NCBI GenBank assembly: GCA_963732005.1
Contig: CAVSXT010000004.1
Location: forward strand, 2,351,414 to 2,415,413
Direction: 5' to 3'
Length of the DNA: 64,000 nucleotides
Source: JASLEW01 sp963732005
GTDB taxonomy: Bacteria; Acidobacteriota; Thermoanaerobaculia; Multivoradales; UBA5704
The notes under the pieces are model-generated. The model saw only the letters and a program-made list of their open reading frames with translations, made no database searches and was not told the origin of the DNA. Positions 24,309-33,368 of this stretch are shown one piece after another; the stretch's first letter is position 1; every line of letters starts with the position of its first letter. Both the position numbers and the translations under genes were made by a program.

Positions 24309-25580
24309 ATGAAGATCGAGCCCTTCAGCCTCGAACGCTGGATGACGCGCCATGAGACCAGGGTCCGCTACGACCTGGCCGAGAGCGGCATCCACCCGCT
24401 GCGGGTCGCCGACCTCCTGGGCTGGCTACCGGCCGAGGAGCGTGCGGCAGCGCTCGACGGCCTGGTCGGGATGCGGCTGGGATACAGCGAGGCTTGCGGC
24501 ACGCTCGCCCTGCGCAGCCTGATCGCCGAGACCTACGCCGGCTGCCAGCCCGACCAGGTCCTGGTGACGACCGGCGCCATCGAGGCGAACTTCCTGCTGT
24601 TCAACGTCCTGCTCGCGGCGGGCGATCACGTCGTCGCGCCGTACCCTGCCTACCAGCAGCTCTTCAGCGTGCCGCGGGCGCTGGGCTGCGAGGTCTCGCG
24701 GTGGGAGGTGGGGCCGGCGACCGGCTATCGCTACGACCTCGCCGCGCTGGAGCGCCTGGTGCGGCCGGCGACGCGGCTCATCGTGGTGAACACCCCCCAC
24801 AACCCGACCGGCGCCATGCTCACGCCGGAGGAGCTGCGGCGCGTCTACGCGCTGGCGGAGTCGGTGGGAGCGATGGTGCTCTGCGACGAGGCCTACCGCT
24901 GGCTGGCCATGCCGGGAGGCGACCCCTTCGCACCGCCGATGTTCGAGCACGGGCCGCTCGGCGTGAGCGTCGGCACGCTCTCGAAGCCCTTGGGTCTACC
25001 GGGCCTGCGGATCGGTTGGGTGGCAGGGCCGCGCGGCGTGGTCGAGGCCTGCTGGGGCATGCGCGACTACCTGTCGCTCAGCCCGGGTAAGTTGAGCGAC
25101 GCCCTGGCGCAGCTGGCCCTGCGCCACCGCGACCGCATCCTCGAGCGCAATGCCGGGATCGTCGCCAGAAACCTCGCCGCGACCGAGAGCTGGCTGGCTC
25201 GCCACCAGGATCTCCTCTCCTGGACGCCACCGCGCGGCGGCCTGGTGGCGCTGCTGCGCTACCGCCTCGATCTTTCCTCCGAGGAGCTGGCCGACCTGCT
25301 GGCGACGGATTTCAGCGTGATGCTGGCGCCGGGCATCGCCTTCGGCTTCGAGCATCACCTGCGCATCGGCCTCGGCCAGGATCCCGTCCTGTTCGCGACC
25401 GGCCTGGACGAGGCCAGCCGCTGCTTCGCGTCGCTGGCCGGCCGGCCGTCGATCCCGAGCGAGCAGCAGGCCGCCGGCGAGACCGCCGCTCTGCGCGCCG
25501 CACCGGCGCCGCCGCAGGCTCTAGACTTCGCCGAGCCGCTTCAGCCTGACGACGCCTGCTCGGAGAGGACGCCGCAATGA
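24309..25580 (+). CDS. PLP-dependent aminotransferase, class I/II fold
   Basis: A 423-residue fold-type I PLP enzyme. It begins 'MKIEPFSLERWMTRHE', has the substrate loop 'VNTPHNPTGAML', the cofactor Asp in 'VLCDEAYRW' and the Schiff-base Lys226 in 'GTLSKPLGLPGLRIGW', and 'HHLRIGLG' with the carboxylate-binding Arg. About 40 low-complexity residues are added at the C-terminus. Relatives include amino acid aminotransferases and the cyclodehydratases that make capreomycidine- or enduracididine-type residues; sequence alone does not decide. It diverges from the short RiPP precursor. Confidence 0.85.
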   Translation: MKIEPFSLERWMTRHETRVRYDLAESGIHPLRVADLLGWLPAEERAAALDGLVGMRLGYSEACGTLALRSLIAETYAGCQPDQVLVTTGAIEANFLLFNVLLAAGDHVVAPYPAYQQLFSVPRALGCEVSRWEVGPATGYRYDLAALERLVRPATRLIVVNTPHNPTGAMLTPEELRRVYALAESVGAMVLCDEAYRWLAMPGGDPFAPPMFEHGPLGVSVGTLSKPLGLPGLRIGWVAGPRGVVEACWGMRDYLSLSPGKLSDALAQLALRHRDRILERNAGIVARNLAATESWLARHQDLLSWTPPRGGLVALLRYRLDLSSEELADLLATDFSVMLAPGIAFGFEHHLRIGLGQDPVLFATGLDEASRCFASLAGRPSIPSEQQAAGETAALRAAPAPPQALDFAEPLQPDDACSERTPQ

Positions 25581-25722
25581 ACCGGAGGCCGGCGTGCGGG
25601 TCCTCGCCCTGCGTCCGGCGCCGCCACCCGCCCCGTAGCGGGCGCGAGCCGCGGGCCGCGGGCGCGGTGGCCGCGGCGCTTGCCACCGATAGGAGAGCGG
25701 CCTCCGGTCCGCCGGTTGCGGG

Positions 25723-26373
25723 GTGTTGCACATTGCGAGGGCGGATTTACGTCAAGTAAGGGTAGAGGCGTTGTCTGCCAGGGAAGCTCCCTTGCCACTG
25801 CCCTTCCAAGATGTGCTCAAGTCGCAGCTCACCCAGACGGCCCTGACGGAGCTCCTGCAGCAAAGCGGCTACCGCGTGGTCCGCCTGGGGATCGAAGAGC
25901 TGTTCAGCGACGTCAAGGCCCAGCCGCTGGCTCAGTACCGCAAGCTGGCGTTTCCGCTGCGCCTGCGGTGCCTGCCGGACCTGCTGGTGGCTTCGCCGGA
26001 CGGCGGGCCAGATCTGCTGAGCGAGCGCCCACGGGCGATCCTGGTCGAAGTCAAGTATCGGCGCCGCTTCGACGACCGCACGGCACGGGCTCTATATCAC
26101 CAGCTGGTGCGCCAGCGCCGCCACTGGCCCGAGGCCTACGCCGTCGTGATGCTCTCCGAGCCCTTCAGGGTGGATGCGCGCTTCCATCAGGACTTCATCC
26201 GGGTGGTGCCACCCGGCAAATCCCAAAAGCTGATCGAAGAGGGCGACGCCCGCTACCACTGGGAACACCTACCCATGTTGCAAACCGTGTTCCGCAGAAT
26301 TCGCGCTTCCGAAGCTGGTCAGGCGATGGCCGACGGAGTGGCGGCAGCCATCCGTGGCCTGGAGCGCTTGTGA
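25723..26373 (+). CDS. PD-(D/E)XK nuclease-like protein
   Basis: A 216-residue protein with a restriction-endonuclease-like core: Pro85-Asp86 ('RCLPDLLVASPD') followed after 22 residues by Glu109-x-Lys111 ('AILVEVKYRRRF'), then a basic helix ('YHQLVRQRRHW'). This matches the PD-(D/E)XK catalytic pattern. The GTG start at 25723 has no good ribosome binding site; a TTG at 25771 would give a 200-residue form containing the whole core. No methyltransferase or helicase partner is adjacent. A role in defence, repair or selfish-element biology is possible; none is shown. Confidence 0.65.
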   Translation: MLHIARADLRQVRVEALSAREAPLPLPFQDVLKSQLTQTALTELLQQSGYRVVRLGIEELFSDVKAQPLAQYRKLAFPLRLRCLPDLLVASPDGGPDLLSERPRAILVEVKYRRRFDDRTARALYHQLVRQRRHWPEAYAVVMLSEPFRVDARFHQDFIRVVPPGKSQKLIEEGDARYHWEHLPMLQTVFRRIRASEAGQAMADGVAAAIRGLERL

Positions 26374-26475
26374 AGTCGCCGTACTACCTCGCCGTAGCCC
26401 GTCTTTCAGCTGAGGGCCAGATCTGGCAGGCCGGCGCTGCACGCAGGCACCAATACTTCGCCCGCTCGAAGAGAA

Positions 26476-27804
26476 TCAGGCGGTGGCTTCGGCGGCGGGC
26501 GTGGCAGCCGAGGGACGTCGCAGGCGCATCGGTTGCCTCTGCCAATAGGTCAGCGAGCGCCAGCACCATTCAAGGGGGCCGAATTGGTAGTGCCGCAGCC
26601 AGAGGGGGCTGGCCGCCAGCGACAGGGCCCAGCATCCTGCGACGACGTAATACAACTGGTACCTCTCCAACCGCCCATACAGGCCGAAGCCGTAGCCGGT
26701 GAAGACAAAGGAGCACACCACCGACTGCAAGACGTAGTTGCTGAGCGCCGTCTGCCCGACGGCGGCCAGACGGCGGGTCAGCCGCCGCAGGCTGCCTGAT
26801 TTACAAAGGATCATCAGCGCCGCCACATAGGCCAGGGCGATCGGCAGACGCTCGACGTCGAAAGCCACGCGGGTCCGCAAGGTGGCCACGCGGTCGAAGT
26901 CGTTCTTTGCCACCAGCCAGGCCGTGAGGGAGGCGAGCGATAGGCCGAAGAGGCATCCGGTCACCGCAACCCATGCATAGAAGCGGTACGACCTCGCCGC
27001 GCTGAGGACTCCCAGCTTGAACAAGCCCATGCCGATGAACATCATGCTCCAGCTGTCGCAGCTCACCGGATCGTAAAACGGCAGGCTGTGCCATGTCGCC
27101 AGCAACTTCGCCCTGGCGCCGATCACCGCCAAGGGGCTGCCGCGCCACGTCCTTGCATCCTTTTCCAGCTCCTCCGGCGAGGGCTTGCGCACCTTCCGCT
27201 GGCTCTCCAGTTCCTTTCTGGCCGCCGTCTGCTCGTCCGTCGGTTTCATGCCGGCCTTTTCGGCGGCGTCGGCGGCGGCGGCAAGGCTCCGGCGCTCGAC
27301 CTGCCGGAACGCCTCGGTGGTGTGCCACGCCGCCGTCAGCAGGATGAACAGACCGCCGATGATGAGGAGCCGGCGCGCAGGGAGCTTGCGAAAGGGGTAC
27401 AGGATCAGGGCACACAGTGCGTACGGGTAGAGGATGTCGCCCCAGAAGAGCAGGAACGCGTGGGCCAGGCCGAAGAGCAGCAGCCAGAGGGTGCGCCGGT
27501 AGTAGATGTCGGCGGCCTCCGCCGGGGAACGTTCCTCGGCGCGGGAGGTCAGCAGGATCGTGCTGGCCCCGAAGACCATCGCGAAGAGGGCCCGCATCTT
27601 GCCCGCTATCAGGATGTGAACGAGCGCCCAGCTCGCCAGGTTCAAGCCGGCCGCACCGCCGGCAACGGTCGGATCGTTGCCCGCGGCCAAAACCATGCCG
27701 AAGACGAGGACGTTGGCCGGCAAGATCCCCAGCAGCGCAAACCCGCGCAGCGCGTCCAGCGAGTCGATGCGCTCTTCCCGCGTGATCGGTCCAAGCGGTG
27801 TCAT
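26476..27804 (-). CDS. DUF418-family membrane protein
   Basis: A 442-residue polytopic membrane protein. The ribosome binding site GGAGGTGAT abuts the ATG at 27804. It begins 'EERIDSLDALRGFALLGIL', the hallmark of DUF418/acyltransferase-3-like proteins, and has about eight to ten hydrophobic helices with a charged insertion around residues 185-225. It ends with the DUF418 motif 'RRLAAVGQTALSNYVLQSVV ... GPLEWCWRSLTYWQ'. Transport or acyl transfer has been proposed for the family; the function is unproven. Confidence 0.88.
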   Translation of the reverse strand: MTPLGPITREERIDSLDALRGFALLGILPANVLVFGMVLAAGNDPTVAGGAAGLNLASWALVHILIAGKMRALFAMVFGASTILLTSRAEERSPAEAADIYYRRTLWLLLFGLAHAFLLFWGDILYPYALCALILYPFRKLPARRLLIIGGLFILLTAAWHTTEAFRQVERRSLAAAADAAEKAGMKPTDEQTAARKELESQRKVRKPSPEELEKDARTWRGSPLAVIGARAKLLATWHSLPFYDPVSCDSWSMMFIGMGLFKLGVLSAARSYRFYAWVAVTGCLFGLSLASLTAWLVAKNDFDRVATLRTRVAFDVERLPIALAYVAALMILCKSGSLRRLTRRLAAVGQTALSNYVLQSVVCSFVFTGYGFGLYGRLERYQLYYVVAGCWALSLAASPLWLRHYQFGPLEWCWRSLTYWQRQPMRLRRPSAATPAAEATA

Positions 27805-28121
27805 ATCACCTCCCGGTGGGCTGCTGCTTCCAGGGCGGTTGCGCATCGAGACGGATCTGGCTGGCAGATTTCCTCGGCATTGAAGGATATGAAGCCGCAG
27901 ACTGGACTGCAAGGCCGGATCCAGGTGATAGCTCAAGGTGAATCGCGATCAGGCGGATCCACCGATGCCCGCGAGCGCTTGCCGGAATGCTGGTGCTGTC
28001 GCTTGACAGTTGACGGGCCGCCGCGGCAACGGCGCGCGGCGAGCCATCTTACGCACTTACAAACTTTAGGGACAAGCCATCACAGGAGCTGTCCATCTCT
28101 GTTCGCCGGAGGCCCGACTCG
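27805..28121. other. Divergent intergenic region upstream of LanM
   Basis: About 317 bases between the DUF418 gene and lanM. TTGACA occurs at 28003-28008 on the plus strand but no matching -10 lies 16-18 bases on. The stretch 28045-28075 is AT-rich for the window and may hold the lanM promoter. No gene is seen. Confidence 0.4.
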
Positions 28122-31100
28122 ATGCCGTACCCTGTTGCCGAGGCTCTCAGCGCACCCAACTGGTACAAGGCGCTGACGCTGAGCGAGCGTGTGGCGCTCC
28201 GCCGGACGGGCTCCTCGCCGGCCGACGGCGCCGTTGCATCCCTGGACTCCGCTGCGCGCGAGCGCGCGGCGCGGATCCTGGAACGCTGGCGGGCGCAGAG
28301 CCCGTTCGCCGGCGACGGCTTCTTTGCCCGCCGCCTGGCTGCCGACGGTCTGGACGAGCAGGGATTGCTGGCGCTGCTCGGCGAACCTGCCGAGTCGCTG
28401 GCCGCCGCGGCCGGCGCGGCGCCGGAATGGCTGGCCGACCTGCGGAGCGCCTACGGCTCGCCGCATCCGGCGGCGTTCCCGCTGGAGGAGGTGGTCGGCG
28501 CCGGCCGCTACGGGCGGCTCCTCACCGTGATCCGCCCCCTGCTCGACCAGGCATGGGGGCGCCTGGTGTCTGTCCTCGAGAAACTCGCCACCGCCGCCTC
28601 ACCGCCGCTCTTCGTACCCCATCAGGTGGCCCGCATGCTCGCCGCGTGCCTCGTGCCGCACCTGATGTTCCTCCTCGGGCGTGCCCTGGCGGTCGAGCTG
28701 CAGACCGCCGCCCAGGGCGTGGACGGCGGCGAGAGCGGCGGGGAGGGCGGCGGTCTGGCGGGAGCGACGCCCGAGGCGCGCTTCGACAGCTTTGCCGACC
28801 GCTTCGGCGACCCCGCCGTGGCCCTGGCGTTGCTTTGCCGCTACCCGGTGCTGGCTCGCCAGGCGAGCGAGACGGTGGCGCGCTGGGCGGCCAACGGCGG
28901 CGAGCTCATCCGCCACCTGACGGTGGACGCCGCGCGCCTGCGCGCGGCCTTCTCGCCCACCGTCCCTCTTGGCAACCTGGTGGAGGTCCGTACCGGCCTC
29001 GGCGACTGCCACCGGGGTGGCCGGACGGTGACCCTGCTGCGCTTCGAGGGCGGGCTCGGGCTCATCTACAAGCCGCGCTCCCTGGCCGTCGACACCGCCT
29101 TCCAGGACCTGCTCGACTGGACCGCCGACCGGGGTTTCAAGCCCGCCTTCCGCCGGCTGCGCGTGCTCGACGCGGGCGACCACGGTTGGGCCGAGCTCGT
29201 CGCCGCCGCGCCGTGCGCCGACGGCGCCGCGGTCGAGCGCTTCTACCTGCGCCAGGGCGGCTACCTGGCACTCCTCTACGTGCTGTCGGGCACCGACATG
29301 CACCATGAGAACCTGATCGCCGCCGGCGAGCACCCGTTCCTGGTGGACCTCGAAGCGCTCTTCCATCCCCTGGACCAGACCTGGGGCGCCGTGGTCGAGG
29401 GAACGCCGCTGCCGGATACGGTGCTGCGCGTCGGTTTCCTGCCGTCCGGCAGCTGGGGCGGTGTGGACGGCAAGGGGGGCGCGGACCTGAGCGGGCTGGC
29501 GGCGATCCCCGGCCAGGTGCCGATGCAGCCGGTGCTGCGGCTCGAAAACAGCGGTACCGACCGCATGCGCTACCTGCTCAAGCCGATCGAGATCCCCATC
29601 GGCGACCATCGGCCGACCCTCGGCGGCGCCGGCGTGGATCTCGCCGTCTACGCCCCGGCGATCGAGACCGGATTCGACCGCATGCTGCAGCTGCTGCGCG
29701 CCCACCGCGACGAGCTCCTGGCCGGCGGCGGCCCGCTCGCCGCTTTTGCAGCCGTGCGGGTGCGCATCCTCCTGCGCCTGACCATGGCCTATGCCGGCGT
29801 GCTGGTCGACGGTCAGCACCCCTTCGTGCTCGGCGACGCGCTGGACCGCGATCGTCTGCTGGACCGTCTTTGGGCGGTGGCGAGCGACCTGCCCGCGCTG
29901 GCCCGGGTGGTGCCGGCCGAGCGGCGCGACCTGGTGCGCGGCGACGTGCCCCTGCTCACCACCCTGCCCGGGCAGCGCGATGTGTACACCAGCGACGGCG
30001 AGGTCATCGCCGGCCTGCTCGACCATACCGCGCTCGACCAGGTCGCGGCGCGCCTGCGTGCCCTTGACGATGGCGAGATCACGCGTCAACGGTGGCTGGT
30101 CCGCACCGCCCTCGACGGTGCCGTGGGCTCGCGCGGCGAGGTCCTCGATTACGAGCTTCCCGCGGCGCCGGTGGGCGCGGCCGCCGCCGACCTCCTGGAG
30201 GCCGCCCACCAGGCAGGGCGCTGGCTCGAGGGGCTCGCCTTCCGCCGTGGCGAAGGCGCCATCTGGTTCGGCCCCAACGTCGAGCCGGGCACGCCGCGGT
30301 GGGTGGTGGCGCCGGTCGGCCCCGACCTTCACCTGGGCACCGCCGGCATCGCGCTCTTCCTGGCCCACCTCGGCGCGGTGAGCGGCGACGCGCGGATGAC
30401 CGAGCTGGCGCGTGCGGCGACCGTCATCCTGCGCGAGCAGACCGCCCCGGCCGCCCGGCATCTCGGCGCCACGCTTGGCGCCTTCGCTGGCTGGGGCGGC
30501 GTCATCTACGCCTTCACCCACCTGGGCGTCCTGTGGCGGGACGAGAGCCTGCTCGACGCCGCCGAGAGCGCGGCCGAGGCCGCGGCGCCGCACATCGCCG
30601 TCGACACCATGTGCGACCTCGTGGGCGGCGCGGCGGGTTGCCTGGTTTGCCTGCTCGGCCTCTTGCGGGTGCGTCCCGCCGTCCGCATCCTGGACCTCGC
30701 CCGGCGTTGCGGCGAGCGTCTCCTCGAGCGCGCCGTACCGGCGGCGGGCGGGCTCGGCTGGGTGCTGGACGTCGCCGGGCCGCGCCCCCTGGCCGGCTTC
30801 TCGCACGGCGCGGCGGGGATCTCATGGGCGCTGCTCGAGCTCGCGGCGGCAAGCGGCGACGAGCGTTACAGCGAGGCGGCGCGCGGCGCCCTCGTCTACG
30901 AGCGGTCGCTTTACTCCCCGACTCGCCGCAACTGGCCCGATCTCCGCGCCGGCGCCGGGACGGTCGATGGCGAACCGCATTTCATGTGCGCCTGGTGTCA
31001 CGGCGCGGCCGGCATCGCGTTGGGCCGGCTCGCGAGTCTCCATCTCCTCGCTGGGGCGGACCGCGAGGCGGCGCGCCGCGACGCCGAGATCGCCGTCGAC

Positions 31101-31406
31101 ACCACGCTCGCCACCGGCTTCGGCAAGAGCCACTGTCTGTGTCACGGCGACCTGGGCAACCTGGAGGTGCTGACGCTGGCCGCCGAGCGGCTGGACCGCA
31201 ACGATCTCAAGCAGCGCCGCGACCGCATCGCCGCGGCCGTGCTCGCCGACCTGCGTCAGGCCGGTTGGCGCTGCGGTTTCACCACGCGCGCCGAGGCGCC
31301 AAGCATGCTCGTGGGGGTCGCCGGCATCGGCCTTGGCTTGCTGCGCCTGGCGGCGCCAGAGCGCGTGCCATCCCTGCTCACCCTGGCGCCACCGCCCGTC
31401 CGATGA
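28122..31406 (+). CDS. lanM: Class II lanthipeptide synthetase LanM
   Basis: A 1094-residue bifunctional synthetase of normal LanM length. GGAGG lies nine bases before the ATG. The N-terminal dehydratase (DUF4135) spans about 130-620 with the catalytic stretch 'SGTDMHHENLIAAGEHPFLV' (Asp392, His394, Asn397) and 'DLEALFHP'. The C-terminal cyclase (LanC-like) spans about 740-1090 with His895 ('FSHGAAGISWAL'), zinc ligands Cys959 ('AWCHGAAG') and Cys1007-His1008 ('LCHGDLGN'). By family knowledge it dehydrates Ser/Thr using ATP and forms (methyl)lanthionine rings on the precursor encoded 48 bases downstream. All key residues are present. No LanT, immunity or regulatory gene accompanies it in this window. 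Confidence 0.95.
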   Translation: MPYPVAEALSAPNWYKALTLSERVALRRTGSSPADGAVASLDSAARERAARILERWRAQSPFAGDGFFARRLAADGLDEQGLLALLGEPAESLAAAAGAAPEWLADLRSAYGSPHPAAFPLEEVVGAGRYGRLLTVIRPLLDQAWGRLVSVLEKLATAASPPLFVPHQVARMLAACLVPHLMFLLGRALAVELQTAAQGVDGGESGGEGGGLAGATPEARFDSFADRFGDPAVALALLCRYPVLARQASETVARWAANGGELIRHLTVDAARLRAAFSPTVPLGNLVEVRTGLGDCHRGGRTVTLLRFEGGLGLIYKPRSLAVDTAFQDLLDWTADRGFKPAFRRLRVLDAGDHGWAELVAAAPCADGAAVERFYLRQGGYLALLYVLSGTDMHHENLIAAGEHPFLVDLEALFHPLDQTWGAVVEGTPLPDTVLRVGFLPSGSWGGVDGKGGADLSGLAAIPGQVPMQPVLRLENSGTDRMRYLLKPIEIPIGDHRPTLGGAGVDLAVYAPAIETGFDRMLQLLRAHRDELLAGGGPLAAFAAVRVRILLRLTMAYAGVLVDGQHPFVLGDALDRDRLLDRLWAVASDLPALARVVPAERRDLVRGDVPLLTTLPGQRDVYTSDGEVIAGLLDHTALDQVAARLRALDDGEITRQRWLVRTALDGAVGSRGEVLDYELPAAPVGAAAADLLEAAHQAGRWLEGLAFRRGEGAIWFGPNVEPGTPRWVVAPVGPDLHLGTAGIALFLAHLGAVSGDARMTELARAATVILREQTAPAARHLGATLGAFAGWGGVIYAFTHLGVLWRDESLLDAAESAAEAAAPHIAVDTMCDLVGGAAGCLVCLLGLLRVRPAVRILDLARRCGERLLERAVPAAGGLGWVLDVAGPRPLAGFSHGAAGISWALLELAAASGDERYSEAARGALVYERSLYSPTRRNWPDLRAGAGTVDGEPHFMCAWCHGAAGIALGRLASLHLLAGADREAARRDAEIAVDTTLATGFGKSHCLCHGDLGNLEVLTLAAERLDRNDLKQRRDRIAAAVLADLRQAGWRCGFTTRAEAPSMLVGVAGIGLGLLRLAAPERVPSLLTLAPPPVR

Positions 31407-31453
31407 TCTCCGGCTGGGATGATCTCAGCCGGTTTCGCAGCAAGGAGAAACGC

Positions 31454-31672
31454 ATGAAGAAGATCGATGTTGCCCGTGCCTGGAGAGACGAGGACTACTA
31501 TCTGAGTCTCACCGTCGAGGAGCGGGCCTTTCTGCCGGCCAACCCCGCCGCCGCGATCACCCTGACGGACGACAGCTTGCGGACGGTCAACGCCGGCATC
31601 AACACCTCGCTGATCAATACCTGCGGTCACTCGGCGCTCTGCTCGCCCTGTCCGCCGTACAACTGCTACTAG
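31454..31672 (+). CDS. lanA: Mersacidin/lichenicidin-type lanthipeptide precursor
   Basis: A 72-residue precursor beginning 48 bases after lanM, with AAGGAGA before the ATG. The leader has the class II pattern 'ARAWRDEDYYLSLT ... ERAFLPANPAAAITLTDDSL', ending 'VNAG' (residues 45-48), the expected double-Gly-type cleavage site. The 24-residue core holds four Cys (57, 63, 66, 71) and five Ser/Thr (51, 52, 56, 60, 64), ending 'CPPYNCY'. Up to four thioether rings are possible. A strong hairpin follows 10 bases after the stop. Confidence 0.93.
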   Translation: MKKIDVARAWRDEDYYLSLTVEERAFLPANPAAAITLTDDSLRTVNAGINTSLINTCGHSALCSPCPPYNCY

Positions 31673-31682
31673 TCCTTCCCCT

Positions 31683-31721
31683 GCCGCGGACGGCCGCCCA
31701 CCGGGTCCGGCCGCCCGCGGC
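31683..31721 (+). terminator. Terminator-like hairpin after the lanthipeptide precursor
   Basis: A 14-bp stem with one mismatch (GCCGCGGACGGCCG against CGGCCGCCCGCGGC) and an 11-base loop, followed by CTTT. It lies 10 bases after the lanA stop and before the insertion sequence. Confidence 0.65.
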
Positions 31722-31855
31722 CTTTGCCGCTGCCTCGCGGAGAGGCACCGCGATCAGCAAACGGATGTCCTGGCGGCCGCTCGGTTCCACCTCGCCTCGC
31801 GCGAAGAAGTACCACGTCCTAGCAGTCCGTGGTGCAAGTCGACGGGCAAATCGAC

Positions 31856-31884
31856 TTGATCGAGATCAGCCAAGCGCGTACAAT
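31856..31884 (+). promoter_or_regulatory. Transposase promoter within the IS
   Basis: TTGATC and TACAAT with exact 17-base spacing (4 of 6 and 5 of 6 to consensus), 26 bases before the transposase ATG. Confidence 0.6.
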
Positions 31885-31909
31885 TAGCGTGTTTCCAAGG
31901 AGATACGCG

Positions 31910-33283
31910 ATGGCGATGGGGAGGCGACGGAAGCAGCGGCAAGGCCAGATCTGGATCGAGGAGAAGACCCTGGCCAAGGGTCCCAGCCACCCCTTCTACC
32001 AGCGGCTCAACGAGGTGCTGGAGCGGCATGGGTTCGACGACTTCGTCGAAGGGTTGGCGGCCAAGTTCTATGCTCCTCGGTTCGGTCGGCCGTCGTTGCC
32101 GCCACCAGTGTACTTCCGCCTCCTGCTGATCGGCTACTTTGAGGGCATCGACTCGGAGCGCGGGATTGCGTGGCGGGTGGCGGACTCTCTGACGCTGCGT
32201 GAGTTCTTGGGACTGGCCTTGACGGACTCGCCACCGGACCACTCGACGATCTCGCGCAATCGGCGGTTGCTGGAGCTGGCAGCTCATCAGGAGGCGTTTA
32301 CCTGGGTGTTGAGAGTGCTGGCCAAGGAAGGCGTGCTGCGGGGAAAGACTTTGGGCATCGACGCGACGACTCTGGAGGCGAACGCTGCGCTCCGCAGTAT
32401 CGTGCGGCGTGACACAGGCGCGAGTTACGACGAGTTTCTGACCGGTCTGGCCAGGGCTTCGGGGATTGAAACTCCGACGCGGGAGGATCTGGCCAAACTG
32501 GATCGGAAGCGTGCCAAGAAGGGTTCGAACCAGGACTGGACAAATCCGAACGATCCCGACGCGAAGATCACGAAGATGAAGGACGGCCGGACGCACCTGG
32601 CTCACAAAGCCGAGCATGCGGTGGATATGGAGACGGGGGCGGTGGTGGCGGTAACACTTCAACCTGCGGACCGGGGCGACACGGAGAGTCTTGAGGAGAC
32701 GCTGGACGAAGCCATGGGCGAGCTCGCCGATGTGCTCGAGGACGACGAAGATAGCGCGGCGCTGGGTGACGAGATCCTTGCCGAGATCGTTGCTGATAAG
32801 GGATATCACAGCAACGCGGTGCTGGCGGCTCGGAACCAGCTAGGCATCAGGACTTATATCTCGGAGCCGAAACGTGGCCGCCGCAACTGGCAAGGCAAGG
32901 CGGCCGAAAAGGCGGCGGTCTACGGCAACCGCCGGCGCATCCACGGCGCACGCGGCAAGCAGCTCTTGCGCCGTCGAGGAGAGTTGGTCGAGCGAAGTTT
33001 CGCGCACTGCTATGAGACCGGCGGGATGCGCCGGACTCACCTACGAGGTCACCGGAATATCCTCAAGCGGCTGCTGGTGCACGTGGCCGGATTCAACCTT
33101 GGGCTGGTGATGCGCAAAGTCTTCGGAATTGGGAAGCCACGGGTGCTGCAGGGCCTTCAGGCCGTGTTGTTGCGCCTTGTTCGCGCTCTTTGCTCGGCCA
33201 CCAGGAGGTTACAGGTGCTCAGGTCTGTGATTCATCCCACCGGGCCGAGCTTGTGCCGCATTTGCGCATCCGCTGCCGCGTGA
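31910..33283 (+). CDS. DDE transposase, IS1182/IS5 superfamily
   Basis: A 457-residue transposase with AAGGAGATA upstream of the ATG. An N-terminal DNA-binding region ('FGRPSLPPPVYFRLLLIGY', 'DSPPDHSTISRNRRLLEL') precedes the catalytic DDE residues Asp151 ('LGIDATTLEAN'), Asp296 ('VADKGYHS') and Glu361 ('RRGELVERSFAH'). The gene is intact and fills the element. The family name rests on motif style; ISfinder subgroup assignment needs comparison. Confidence 0.92.
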   Translation: MAMGRRRKQRQGQIWIEEKTLAKGPSHPFYQRLNEVLERHGFDDFVEGLAAKFYAPRFGRPSLPPPVYFRLLLIGYFEGIDSERGIAWRVADSLTLREFLGLALTDSPPDHSTISRNRRLLELAAHQEAFTWVLRVLAKEGVLRGKTLGIDATTLEANAALRSIVRRDTGASYDEFLTGLARASGIETPTREDLAKLDRKRAKKGSNQDWTNPNDPDAKITKMKDGRTHLAHKAEHAVDMETGAVVAVTLQPADRGDTESLEETLDEAMGELADVLEDDEDSAALGDEILAEIVADKGYHSNAVLAARNQLGIRTYISEPKRGRRNWQGKAAEKAAVYGNRRRIHGARGKQLLRRRGELVERSFAHCYETGGMRRTHLRGHRNILKRLLVHVAGFNLGLVMRKVFGIGKPRVLQGLQAVLLRLVRALCSATRRLQVLRSVIHPTGPSLCRICASAAA

Positions 33284-33368
33284 GTTGCATAATGGCTTGC
33301 ACCACGGACTGCTAGGCGAGGGTACGACCGTGAGGTGCTCGTGTTACGCAATCACGATCCCCGTCGGT

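Larger units (their letters stand above)
31823..33311 (+). mobile_element. IS1182-like insertion sequence, complete
   Basis: A 1489-bp element with perfect 16-bp terminal inverted repeats (CAGTCCGTGGTGCAAG at 31823-31838 and its complement at 33296-33311) flanked by a CTAG direct repeat (31819-31822 and 33312-33315), consistent with a 4-bp target duplication. It holds one intact transposase gene with its own promoter. Because both flanks carry the duplication, the insertion did not delete neighbouring DNA. Confidence 0.9.
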
